In this document: in pieces, positions 1-7,125 of the stretch | Layout of the letters: each line of letters opens with the position of its first letter | Numbering within the stretch: position 1 is the first letter of the stretch | Source of the DNA: Candidatus Sabulitectum sp. | GTDB taxonomy: Bacteria > Fermentibacterota > Fermentibacteria > Fermentibacterales > JCC-6 | Direction of reading: 5' to 3' | Assembly: GCA_029940175.1 (NCBI GenBank) | Contig: JAOZRM010000135.1 | Coordinates: 1-8,757, forward strand | DNA: 8,757 nt | Program-made: the position numbers and the translations under genes | The notes under the pieces: model-generated | The model's database searches: none | What the model was told of the DNA's origin: nothing | The model's input: the letters and a program-made list of their open reading frames with translations, nothing else

Positions 1-7
1 TTCCCAT
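1..7 (-). CDS. Start of an unidentified gene, cut by the window edge
   Basis: Only the first two codons (ATG GGA) and one further base are inside the window. The ATG begins on the last A of the preceding gene's TGA stop, giving a TGATG overlap typical of translational coupling. A strong Shine-Dalgarno, GGGAGGTG, lies at 22-15 on the minus strand, 7 nt before the ATG. The overlap and ribosome binding site make a real start likely, and they place the gene in the same operon as the two membrane-protein genes upstream. Nothing can be said about the product. Confidence 0.6.
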
Positions 8-624
8 CAGTCTGCACCTCCCAGGTAACTGCGCTCTATCCCGAAGATCATTCGCAGTGAAGTGGCCACCATACCCATGGCAGCACCTATCATCACTGCT
101 CTCTGGCCGGCAAGGTTGGGAATCTGCATTATCCACTCGCTGATAAGAGGAATCCGACCCCATATCATTGCACCGATTGGAACACGGCCAAGCATGACCA
201 CAAACGCACTAACCAAAAGAAGAGATGCCCGCCAGTTACTTGCACGGAAAGCACGGAATGCCGCACTTGCCACAAAGAAAGCAAGCAGACTGAACATCGT
301 GGCACTCATGGGAGCCACCATCTCCAGGAAGAGAAAATTAAAGGGTGTCCCCTGTTCTATTCCAAAGAAAATACCGGTGAAGATCATTACAGCAAAACCG
401 GTGATTGTCACCGGACTGTACTTCCAGTTTCGTCCCTTGAAACGGATTCTGTGTACATGCACCTGAATCAGGTTGGCAGCCCCGATAAAAATCGCAAAAC
501 TGGCAACGATCATGTACCATTCCTGAAGGCTTCCCCCCATGGATTGTGCAGCGGGAACAAAAAACTGAAGGATCATTATAACGCCGGCCACGAATGTGAT
601 GGTCAGAGGTACAAAAAGTCTCAC
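7..624 (-). CDS. Polytopic inner-membrane protein of unknown function (205 aa, about six helices)
   Basis: The start codon is GTG at 624, with GGAGG 7 nt upstream (636-632). That site touches the TAG stop of the preceding gene, and the two genes are only 11 bp apart, so they are probably translationally coupled. The protein is almost entirely hydrophobic. Likely membrane segments are at about residues 4-26, 36-55, 72-90, 97-125, 133-150 and 172-195. A basic loop lies at about 57-70 (HVHRIRFKGRNWK) and a conserved-looking stretch at about 108-131 (ATMFSLLAF...RAFRASN). There are no catalytic motifs, no cofactor ligands and no transporter signature that I recognise. Its position directly behind the DUF6754-like gene and ahead of another overlapping gene suggests it is part of a membrane complex with them. 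That role is inference; the reading frame itself is secure. Confidence 0.88.
   Translation of the reverse strand: MRLFVPLTITFVAGVIMILQFFVPAAQSMGGSLQEWYMIVASFAIFIGAANLIQVHVHRIRFKGRNWKYSPVTITGFAVMIFTGIFFGIEQGTPFNFLFLEMVAPMSATMFSLLAFFVASAAFRAFRASNWRASLLLVSAFVVMLGRVPIGAMIWGRIPLISEWIMQIPNLAGQRAVMIGAAMGMVATSLRMIFGIERSYLGGAD
15..22 (-). promoter_or_regulatory. Ribosome binding site for the edge-truncated gene
   Basis: The minus-strand sequence GGGAGGTG is a near-perfect anti-16S match 7 nt upstream of the ATG at position 7. It lies inside the last codons of the 205-aa membrane-protein gene. It is the main evidence that another gene starts at the left edge. Confidence 0.6.
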
Positions 625-635
625 TTCACAGCCTC

Positions 636-1814
636 CTATCCTACTGAGGTTATTGTTTTGAGGAAATCAGCCACTCCGGCAGCCGGCCCCCAGGCCTCAC
701 CTATTGTGGCGGCAAGAACACCAACTACAATTACGATCATGAAGAAAAGCTTGGCTACATCCTGACCTCGAAGACTGCCCAGCAGTTTGGGTTCCTTGGA
801 GAGGTAGGCACTGGCAGCAAAAAGTTCCTCTCCGATCAAGGTGTAATCGCAAGCAGCAATAAAGAAAGGGATCTGGCTTGGCATTGCAGTACCAGCGATC
901 TGAATAGCACCAACGCTTCTTCCCGTTTCAGCAAGAATAAGGCTTTCTGCGTAAAATGTACCAAGCATAAAAATTGCAGCAGGCTTCTGCCTTATCATTA
1001 TGCCATCCACTCCGGCAGCGTAACCGAACTGATCATCGGTGATATAGTTGATGTTTCCCTTCTGGTAAGCATCAGGTCTGCCCATCTGAAGGTAAGACTC
1101 TTTCACTGTCTCCTGAGCTACACTCATAACAACCGCACGGCAGGTGGGAACCAGCAGGGCGGAACCGTACTCTGCTGTTTTCATGGCAACTCTGCCAAGA
1201 ATTACCATACTGGCAATGGTCTGAATGTCATCCATGTCCATAATACCGGGAATGTAAAGCACTGGACGGCCCATTTCAGTAGCTCTGCCTACAGCGTCCT
1301 CAACGGCAGTGAGTCCGGCTATCCTTCGTATGTAAAGATCCTTGCCTCGTTTACCCTGTTCTATGAAATAGAAAATCACAACACTGATAATTGTAAGAAG
1401 AATGAGCATGCCTATTCTTCCAGTGTGAATCCACTGTTTTTCAGGGACGGCACTTGCCTCAACCGATAGTGTCCCGGGTATATCACCGTAAAAGGAAACA
1501 ACCCGGTAGGTATACTCCTGGCCATTATTCAGTTCATCGTCGGTTCTGCCACCGTCAACTGGCAGGATTGAGCCAATGGCAGACCACTCTCCATCTCCTT
1601 CAAGCCGTTCAAGAATTATGGAATCGGGTACTGCATCATCTGCAGCAACAGTCCATGTCAGATCGATACCCCCTCCGGCATCATTGGGAGCGTCCTCCGC
1701 AGTGAGCGACTGTATGAAACAATCGCCGCCATCCACAGAAGTAATACCGCCACTCTGTGCGAACAGTACCCCTGCAAAAGTCAGAAGAGGAAGTACGAAC
1801 AGCGTTCTTTTCAT
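636..1814 (-). CDS. DUF6754-like membrane protein with signal peptide and FnIII-like domain (392 aa)
   Basis: The start is ATG at 1814, with AAAGGGG at 1830-1824 and a 9-nt spacing. A classical signal peptide occupies residues 1-20 (MKRTLFVLPLLTFAGVLFAQ). Residues about 36-123 look like a fibronectin type III or similar beta-sandwich: an acidic APNDAGG turn, then DLTWTVAADD, an ILERLEGDGEW strand and YTYRVVSF. A single transmembrane helix at about 133-151 is followed by a basic stretch (QGKRGKDLYIRR). The rest (about 160-350) is a cytoplasmic-looking domain rich in small residues, with a further hydrophobic stretch at 279-295. A final helix lies at about 353-372. From memory, the C-terminal region resembles the family Pfam calls DUF6754, whose function is unknown to me. 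It leads a tight leftward cluster with the 205-aa membrane protein and a third gene. Family assignment is moderate; the coding call is strong. Confidence 0.85.
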   Translation of the reverse strand: MKRTLFVLPLLTFAGVLFAQSGGITSVDGGDCFIQSLTAEDAPNDAGGGIDLTWTVAADDAVPDSIILERLEGDGEWSAIGSILPVDGGRTDDELNNGQEYTYRVVSFYGDIPGTLSVEASAVPEKQWIHTGRIGMLILLTIISVVIFYFIEQGKRGKDLYIRRIAGLTAVEDAVGRATEMGRPVLYIPGIMDMDDIQTIASMVILGRVAMKTAEYGSALLVPTCRAVVMSVAQETVKESYLQMGRPDAYQKGNINYITDDQFGYAAGVDGIMIRQKPAAIFMLGTFYAESLILAETGRSVGAIQIAGTAMPSQIPFFIAACDYTLIGEELFAASAYLSKEPKLLGSLRGQDVAKLFFMIVIVVGVLAATIGEAWGPAAGVADFLKTITSVG

Positions 1815-1856
1815 ACTGTTGAACCCCTTTCGTTAGAATCTAATCGTACAAAATAC

Positions 1857-1894
1857 AGTCTAATGATAATAACCTCATATGGCAATCTCTGCAA
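1857..1894 (-). promoter_or_regulatory. Putative sigma70-type promoter(s) for the DUF6754-like operon
   Basis: Two overlapping candidates lie in the 99-bp gap behind the YyaL-type gene. One has -35 TTGCCA at 1885-1880, 17 nt, and -10 TAGACT at 1862-1857. The other has -35 TTGCAG at 1894-1889, 17 nt, and -10 TATTAT at 1871-1866. Each pairs one good box with one weak one. Either would give a short leader of about 35-45 nt before the ATG at 1814. Read-through from the gene upstream is also possible. Confidence 0.35.
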
Positions 1895-1913
1895 CATGGA
1901 TGGAACTGAATTC

Positions 1914-3962
1914 TTACAGAACATCAATCAGTTCATCGGCAGTTTCCACAGGCAGACTGCAGGTACCGTCCCTGCAGACAAAGGCTTTTACAGATGATCT
2001 GCCTGATGCTTCTGACAGTTTTACCGTAGTCCATGGTCTGTATTCTGTTCGTAAAACATCCAGTATATCCAGCATGACAGGGTCATCTGGACTACCTTCA
2101 AGTTCAACTTCAGTTCCTCCCTGCTGCCCGTACATTATCCCTGAGAGCATCATGGAGTAACCCCTGGGTGAACTGGACACATTTTCTCCAAAGGCACTTT
2201 CAATCCCGGAAGCATGCTCCAGATAGGAAGATTCTCCAGTAAGCTTCCACAGTGTGATAAGATTTATCAGTTCAACGGAATTACCCGAGGGCACCGCTCC
2301 ATCATATGATTCCTTTAATCTTGACATATGCAGATCCGTATAATCTCCTGTAAAGAAGTAACCTCCCCCGGATTGATCCAGGAAATGCAGATCCAGTTCA
2401 TTCTGAAGATCAACGGCGAACTGAAGATAGAGATGGTCCAATGTGGCATTGTACAACTCAAGAGCACCCCAGATAAGAAAAGCATAGTCGTCAAGAAAAG
2501 CGTCGGGTCCTCTTCGGCCCCCTGCATAACTGTGACTTAATCTCTGACCCTCCGCCATCATATTTTCCGTTATGAACTCAAAGCTTCTCACTGCACTGTT
2601 GAGATAGTCAGTATTCCCGAGAACTATTGAAGCTCTGGCCATTGATGCGATCATCAGTCCATTCCAGTCGGTTAGGATCTTCTGATCCCTTGCCGGCCGT
2701 GGTCTGGTCTCTCTACTGACAAACAGTGTCTCTCTAATCATTCCAAGTGTAGTCAGATCAGAATCTGAAAGTACTGCATCCGGGGATACATGAAGAATGT
2801 TGCTTGAATTTGAAACATTCCAGAACCTTGCAGCCAGAGCCAGTTCCTCCGGTGACAGAACAAGGGACATCTCATCCATTGTCCAGCTGTAAAAAGCACC
2901 TTCCCCCCCTTCGCTGTCTGCATCTTCAGAGACATAGAATGCACCGTGGCCTGATGTCATGTCTCGAAGTACATAGTCGATTATTTCAGAAGCAGTTACT
3001 CCAAAGAAGCTTTCCCCGGTGGCCTGATAAGTTTCCAGATAGGCCATTGTCAGAAGAGCCTGATCATAGAGCATCTTCTCGAAGTGAGGTACTCGCCACT
3101 CTCTATCGGTTGAGTAACGATGTATACCGAAACCAATCTGATCGTAAACACCACCCCGGCGAATGGCCCTGAGAGTAGATGTAACCATATCAAGAGCATC
3201 CTGTTCACCGGACGCCTTCCAGTACCTCAGAAGAAATAGAAGGTTGTGCGGTGAAGGGAATTTTGGAGCACTGCCAAAACCGCCATGTACCCTGTCATAA
3301 GATGCCTCAAATGCAAGGAAACCACTGAGAGATATCCCTGCTGGAACTTCGGCTGGTGCAGAAGATAGCTGATCATCGCTTAATACAGCCTCCTCTATCT
3401 CCGCTGCTTGAGAAACGATTGCATCTTCATTTGACTCCCACTGTCTGGCAATGGAGGGAATGAGCTGCATCATTCCCGCTCTTCCGAATGAAGTATTTTT
3501 TGGAATGTAGGTTCCCGCAAAGAAAGGTTTGCCTTCAGGTGTAAGGATCACTGTCATAGGCCACCCACCGCTTCCGTTCAAGGCAAGTGTGAATCTCATG
3601 TACAGGTTATCAATATCAGGCCGCTCTTCTCTATCTACTTTGATGCAGATGAAGGTTTCATTCATCAAGGCTGCAACTTCAGGGTCTTCAAAACTCTCCT
3701 CTTCCATCACATGGCACCAGTGGCATGAAGAATAGCCGATAGAGAGGAATATCGGTTTGTTCTCAGCTTGAGCAGCAGCAAAGGCTTCGTCTCCCCAGGC
3801 ATACCAGTTCACAGGGTTATCTGCGTGGGTAAGGAGATACGCACTCGTTTCCTCTGAAAGCCTGTTCATACCATCTGCCCCTTCCATATTTTCAACAGCA
3901 CCACATCCAACAGCCACCAGGGCCAGAGGCAGCATCAGACGCAGGGTTTCAACTGATTTCAT
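1914..3962 (-). CDS. YyaL/SPATA20-family protein: thioredoxin-like (DUF255) domain plus alpha/alpha-toroid domain, possible lipoprotein (682 aa)
   Basis: The N-terminal thioredoxin-like domain (about residues 33-170) holds the family hallmarks: NRLSEETSAYLLTHADNP at 33-50, the redox-type motif CHWC at 80-83, KVDREERPDID at 108-118 and GGWPMTVILTPEGKPFFAGTYIP at 132-154. The remainder is the (alpha/alpha)6-type barrel related to N-acylglucosamine 2-epimerases. It carries FGSAPKFPSP (229-238), the HRYS...PHFEKMLYD region (281-300), SEDADSEGGEGAFYSW (345-360), LTDWNGLM (430-437), PSGNS (558-562) and a C-terminal Cys pair (663, 668). Length matches the family. The reaction it performs is not established. 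The chosen ATG at 3962 has AAGGAG at 3979-3974, 11 nt away. This start gives a hydrophobic leader ending in LVAVGC (C20), a plausible lipobox, which is unusual for a normally cytosolic family. An internal ATG at 3869 is a serious alternative start. Confidence 0.93.
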   Translation of the reverse strand: MKSVETLRLMLPLALVAVGCGAVENMEGADGMNRLSEETSAYLLTHADNPVNWYAWGDEAFAAAQAENKPIFLSIGYSSCHWCHVMEEESFEDPEVAALMNETFICIKVDREERPDIDNLYMRFTLALNGSGGWPMTVILTPEGKPFFAGTYIPKNTSFGRAGMMQLIPSIARQWESNEDAIVSQAAEIEEAVLSDDQLSSAPAEVPAGISLSGFLAFEASYDRVHGGFGSAPKFPSPHNLLFLLRYWKASGEQDALDMVTSTLRAIRRGGVYDQIGFGIHRYSTDREWRVPHFEKMLYDQALLTMAYLETYQATGESFFGVTASEIIDYVLRDMTSGHGAFYVSEDADSEGGEGAFYSWTMDEMSLVLSPEELALAARFWNVSNSSNILHVSPDAVLSDSDLTTLGMIRETLFVSRETRPRPARDQKILTDWNGLMIASMARASIVLGNTDYLNSAVRSFEFITENMMAEGQRLSHSYAGGRRGPDAFLDDYAFLIWGALELYNATLDHLYLQFAVDLQNELDLHFLDQSGGGYFFTGDYTDLHMSRLKESYDGAVPSGNSVELINLITLWKLTGESSYLEHASGIESAFGENVSSSPRGYSMMLSGIMYGQQGGTEVELEGSPDDPVMLDILDVLRTEYRPWTTVKLSEASGRSSVKAFVCRDGTCSLPVETADELIDVL
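3878..3883 (-). promoter_or_regulatory. Possible internal ribosome binding site for a leaderless YyaL form
   Basis: The minus-strand hexamer AAGGGG lies 8 nt upstream of the ATG at 3869 (Met32 of the long form). That Met sits directly before the NRLSEE... motif where cytosolic family members usually begin. The spacing is better than for the upstream start (11 nt). Translation from here would give a 651-aa protein without the hydrophobic leader. Confidence 0.3.
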
Positions 3963-4161
3963 ACTGAATCACTCTCCTTTTGTTGAGAGGATACACATGG
4001 ATGAGGTTGTCAGTTCCTGAATCCTGAAGCAGTGGGCACAATACCCTGAATACCAGTATGTTCAGGTTGAATCTGATAACTTGTAACCAACACAGGCGGT
4101 GAAGCATGAACATTCTTTCTTGAAATAACGGCAATCAGTCAGTTTTTCAGAAAGGATCTTT
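3963..4161. other. Divergent intergenic region with repeated CCTGAA/TTCAGG elements
   Basis: This 199-bp spacer separates the leftward YyaL-type gene from the rightward ABC-F gene, so it must hold two promoters unless the genes are transcribed from further away. I find no convincing paired -35/-10 boxes for either direction. The sequence CCTGAA occurs at 4016-4021, 4023-4028 and 4045-4050, and its inverse TTCAGG at 4061-4066. The last two form an inverted repeat. No small gene with a credible ribosome binding site is visible. Confidence 0.5.
4045..4066. repeat. Inverted repeat CCTGAA-N10-TTCAGG in the divergent spacer
   Basis: Perfect 6-bp arms at 4045-4050 and 4061-4066 extend inward by a G-T wobble and an A-T pair if read as RNA. 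As DNA it is a dyad with half-sites centred about 16 bp apart, a spacing usable by a dimeric regulator. Two more direct copies of CCTGAA lie just to the left. Confidence 0.4.
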
Positions 4162-5649
4162 GTGTACCATTCATTTTTACGTTTTACTGATGTTTTATAT
4201 ACATACCCAGGTGCTATTGATAATGCAATAACCTCTGTATCGTTCAATCTTGACTCAGGCTGGGCAGCATTCGCAGGAGCCAACGGCTCAGGTAAAACCA
4301 CTGTTCTAAAACTCGCTACTGGCATTCTTACTCCTGATGCCGGTTCTATTGTTTCATCGGGAAGAGCTGTGTACTGCGCACAGAGAACAGATGATCTCCC
4401 GGAGCAATCAGATGATTTTGCCCTTGACTGGTCCAGGGAATCCATAAAACTTCGGGATGTTCTTCAACTTGGTGATGACTGGGCCTCAAGATGGACAACC
4501 CTTTCACACGGGGAAAGAAAGAGATTTCAAATCGCAGTTGCATTGTGGTCCCGCCCTGCAGTTCTGGCACTGGATGAACCATTCAACCATCTTGATGTTC
4601 ATGGAAGAAGCCTTCTCTTGAAGTCTATGAAAGAGTACAGCGGATGCGGTCTTCTGGTCAGCCACGACAGGCACGCTATGGATGAACTCTGCACCTCGTC
4701 TGTTCTCTTTTTCTCTGGAGCAGTTCATTTCTACAGAACAGGCTATTCCTCTGCCATGAGAACCCACGGCAAAAAGCGGGATCTCCTTGTGAAACAACGA
4801 AGAGAGGCAGAGGAGAAATACATCCGTCTTAAACGGGACGCCAGAAAGAAAATGATCAATGCCAGAACGATCCAGGCTCGCATAGCAGGCCACAACTTCT
4901 CCTTCAAAGACATATGCAAGTACAACCTTGATGGTGAATCACAGTATCACAGCATTGTACAGAAAGCGGGTCAGATAAGCAGAACCGCAGCTGCGCGGGC
5001 GGAAAAAGCAAGGGATCATATGGAATCGATCACATACAGAAAAATTCACAGAACCGGTATAGAACTCAATGGGAAGGGCACGCACAGGAACTTTCTTCTT
5101 GACCTTCCGTCTGGGAATATCAGAGTGGGAGAGAAAACTGTCACACACCAGGATCTGATCATCGAGCCTCAGGAGAGGATTGCTATCACAGGAAGAAATG
5201 GTTCAGGGAAAACAACCCTGCTCAACCATATCAGATCAGAGCTGAACTGCCCGGGAAACAAATTGATCTGGATCCCGCAGGAAATAACCGCAGAGGAATC
5301 AACTCTCTGTATCACTGAAGCAAAAAACATGTCCACTGAAGAGCTGGGACAGGTGATGATAATAGTGAGAAGACTGGGAAGCGACCCTGAAAGAGTACTC
5401 AATTCTGCTGTTCCAAGCCCTGGTGAATCCAGAAAACTGCTGCTTGCTCTGGGGCTTTCAAAGGCTCCCTGGCTGGTGGTCATGGATGAACCCACCAACC
5501 ACATGGATCTGCCATCTGTAGAGTGTCTCGAGAGGGCTCTTAATAACTACAGCGGTGCATTGATACTGGTGAGCCATGACAGGAAGTTTCTGAGCAGCAC
5601 TACCTCAACAAGCTGGGAGATCACCAATGGAGAACTGTCAGTCACCTAA
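4162..5649 (+). CDS. ABC-F family ATPase, twin ABC domains, probably ribosome-associated (495 aa)
   Basis: The start is GTG at 4162, with AAGGA at 4152-4156 and a 5-nt spacing. Two nucleotide-binding domains lie in one chain with no membrane segments, the ABC-F pattern. Domain 1 has Walker A GANGSGKT (39-46), Q-loop Gln74, signature LSHGE (114-118), Walker B LALDEP followed by FNHLD, and the switch His168 in SHDR. Domain 2 has Walker A GRNGSGKT (344-351), Gln373, a degenerate signature SPGES (419-423), Walker B VVMDEPTNHMD (439-449) and SHDRKF (471-476). A long charged, mostly helical linker (about 200-310, rich in Lys, Arg and Glu) occupies the place of the P-site-reaching interdomain arm. 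ABC-F proteins act on the ribosome as translation factors or antibiotic-protection proteins. The short NBDs and total length recall the protection-type members, but the sequence does not settle which. It converges on and overlaps the barrel gene by 12 bp. Confidence 0.93.
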   Translation: MYHSFLRFTDVLYTYPGAIDNAITSVSFNLDSGWAAFAGANGSGKTTVLKLATGILTPDAGSIVSSGRAVYCAQRTDDLPEQSDDFALDWSRESIKLRDVLQLGDDWASRWTTLSHGERKRFQIAVALWSRPAVLALDEPFNHLDVHGRSLLLKSMKEYSGCGLLVSHDRHAMDELCTSSVLFFSGAVHFYRTGYSSAMRTHGKKRDLLVKQRREAEEKYIRLKRDARKKMINARTIQARIAGHNFSFKDICKYNLDGESQYHSIVQKAGQISRTAAARAEKARDHMESITYRKIHRTGIELNGKGTHRNFLLDLPSGNIRVGEKTVTHQDLIIEPQERIAITGRNGSGKTTLLNHIRSELNCPGNKLIWIPQEITAEESTLCITEAKNMSTEELGQVMIIVRRLGSDPERVLNSAVPSPGESRKLLLALGLSKAPWLVVMDEPTNHMDLPSVECLERALNNYSGALILVSHDRKFLSSTTSTSWEITNGELSVT

Positions 5650-6714
5650 AAGGTACGATATGCCTAGGTTGATAATTGTATATGAGTCATCAACTCTATC
5701 AGAAACCTCATTTGGAAAAGCCGTATCTCTTCTGGATCTGAATCTGTTAAGAATTCCGCCTCCAACAGTGAAGCGATCTACACGACCGGAGAAACCCATA
5801 CCAAAACCAAAACCGGCTCTGTTGGCAACCCGGTTATCGTCGAAGCTGACTGAAACAAGTGCTTCCATACTCTTGGTGAGAGGCATGCTTAGAAAGAGTT
5901 TCCCAAGGAATTTGTTTTCATCAAACGGAGAGGTAATTTCCGCCTCAAACCCCACTGTGGTATTTTTCAGATGATCCGCAAATGCACTTCCTCCAAAAGC
6001 AAGAATATCCTCCATGTACATGGTCTCTGAAGAGTAGGAAACACCGGATTTAAACAGTTCTCCGTCTAATGCAAGTCCCGCATGCCAGGCAAATTCACTG
6101 TTGCTTTTGAACCATGTATATGACGAATCAGGAATCAGAAAATGATAGCTGTTGAAAGAGTACTGATACTCTGCCTGAGCCCGCCGAACACCGCCTGAAA
6201 AGCCAGCGGAAAGAGGGCCGGCAATTACCATGGATACACTTCCCATGGTCTCTGTCTGAGAGCCGCTTGATACAAGAAGTTCAATTCCGATCTCCGTGGT
6301 TTCCTGATCATCAAAGATGAGATTCATGCCGTCATAACCGAATTCTGCTACTTTGACCATACCGGCACCAATTGTAACATCTCCCAGTGGACACACAACA
6401 GCAACCATTCCGTTACTGTTGGTCATTAGAGTTCTGATTGTTTTATCTATGTCAGTTTCTATCACCCGCTCCGCCCATGATATGGATGAACCGGATAGCT
6501 GAACAGAGAAAGGATGAACTGCAACCTGGGCAGGATTAGTGAATATGCTTGCAGGCTCTGCTGCACCCACAGCTCGGACAGTTCCCAGGGCTACCGTATA
6601 CGGGGAAAACCCGCCAAGAACAGTACCGTCTGTAACTGCATCATGATACCCAAATCCAAAAGCTTGAGTACTCAGAATCACAAGTACAGCAGCAAATCCA
6701 ATCAGTACTTTCAT
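5638..6714 (-). CDS. Outer-membrane beta-barrel protein, PorV/UPF0164-like (358 aa)
   Basis: I start the protein at the ATG at 6714, where GGAGAG (6723-6718) is well placed. The frame is open to an ATG at 6756, but that adds 14 residues before an otherwise textbook signal peptide (MKVLIGFAAVLVILSTQAFG, residues 1-20). The mature part alternates polar and hydrophobic residues, is rich in Gly, Ser, aromatic and acidic residues, and has no transmembrane helices. Examples are FSVQLSGSSISW, FGFGMGFSGRVDRFTVGGGIL and the final strand YTIINLGISYLLGD. A FTNPAQ motif at 58-63 recalls the NPA motif near the start of PorV/PorQ and UPF0164 proteins. It probably sits in the outer membrane. Transport or scaffold function is unknown, and the link to PorV is weak similarity by eye. 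Stop TGA at 5640-5638 lies inside the convergent ABC-F gene. Confidence 0.82.
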   Translation of the reverse strand: MKVLIGFAAVLVILSTQAFGFGYHDAVTDGTVLGGFSPYTVALGTVRAVGAAEPASIFTNPAQVAVHPFSVQLSGSSISWAERVIETDIDKTIRTLMTNSNGMVAVVCPLGDVTIGAGMVKVAEFGYDGMNLIFDDQETTEIGIELLVSSGSQTETMGSVSMVIAGPLSAGFSGGVRRAQAEYQYSFNSYHFLIPDSSYTWFKSNSEFAWHAGLALDGELFKSGVSYSSETMYMEDILAFGGSAFADHLKNTTVGFEAEITSPFDENKFLGKLFLSMPLTKSMEALVSVSFDDNRVANRAGFGFGMGFSGRVDRFTVGGGILNRFRSRRDTAFPNEVSDRVDDSYTIINLGISYLLGD

Positions 6715-6765
6715 TTTCTCTCCGATCAATAATCCCACTGCACTTATACAACACACTGTGTCTTA

Positions 6766-6794
6766 AGTATTTCGTATAATGTGTGCTGGGTCAA
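6766..6794 (-). promoter_or_regulatory. Putative promoter of the outer-membrane barrel gene
   Basis: The -35 TTGACC at 6794-6789 (5 of 6 to consensus) is followed by a 17-nt spacer and -10 AATACT at 6771-6766 (4 of 6). It begins right after the mazF-like stop codon and would give a leader of about 45 nt. An 11-bp palindrome, ACACACTGTGT (6751-6761), lies just downstream of the -10 and could be an operator or chance. Confidence 0.35.
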
Positions 6795-6801
6795 TACCTC
6801 T

Positions 6802-7125
6802 TTACTCAGCGAACATGGATTGGAGAACTCCAAGCACAGTGCTTTGGACATCCGTTGAAATCAAGCCTAGTTTTCTGACAAGTCTTGACTTGTCAACAGT
6901 CCGGATCTGATCACAGACAACCTGCCCTTGTTTTCCCTTGAAGTTGCAGGTAATACGGGTTGGATACGGTTTTCCTTTTGTTGTCATTGGAGCAACGATT
7001 ACTGTATTAATGTTATGATTCATCTCGTCAGGTGAGACAACAAGACATGGTCTGGTTTTCCTAATCTCACTTCCTTGCGTGGGTTCCAGAGAAATAAGGA
7101 AAACATCGAATCTGTTCACTACCAT
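6802..7125 (-). CDS. mazF: MazF/PemK-family toxin, putative endoribonuclease (107 aa)
   Basis: The protein matches the MazF/PemK/Kid fold along its length: NRFDVFLISLEPTQGSE at 4-20, RKTRPCLVVSPDEMN at 22-36, VAPMTTKGKPYPTRI at 44-58 and CDQIRTVDKSRLVRKLG at 71-87. Arg25 and the Thr residues of MTTK fall where catalytic residues lie in known MazF mRNA interferases. I take ATG at 7125 as the start because GAGGAG (7136-7131) is 5 nt upstream. A GTG two codons earlier, at 7131, has that same sequence pressed against it and is unlikely. The start overlaps the antitoxin stop by 7 bp (ATGGTAG), the usual coupled order of antitoxin first. The complete protein and intact motifs suggest an active toxin. 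Target specificity cannot be read from sequence. Confidence 0.93.
   Translation of the reverse strand: MVVNRFDVFLISLEPTQGSEIRKTRPCLVVSPDEMNHNINTVIVAPMTTKGKPYPTRITCNFKGKQGQVVCDQIRTVDKSRLVRKLGLISTDVQSTVLGVLQSMFAE
6876..6895. repeat. Near-perfect 20-bp palindrome inside mazF
   Basis: Arms of 9 bp (TGACAAGTC / GACTTGTCA) are separated by two bases. In the minus-strand mRNA this could fold into a short hairpin of about 8 bp with a 4-nt loop over the codons for DKSRLV, a conserved toxin segment. It may be coincidental, since the amino-acid motif constrains the sequence. Confidence 0.5.

Noticed and set aside
62..466. Plus-strand open frame opposite the 205-aa membrane protein
   Set aside because: Its composition is the mirror of a hydrophobic membrane gene, and it has no start signal.
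4062..4445. Antisense open frame of 127 codons over the ABC-F start, and others inside ABC-F
   Set aside because: Low-complexity shadow translations with no ribosome binding site or recognisable domain, opposite a clear ABC-F frame.
6715..6756. Barrel protein start at ATG 6756
   Set aside because: It would put 14 residues in front of a complete signal peptide. The ATG at 6714 has a well-placed GGAGAG.
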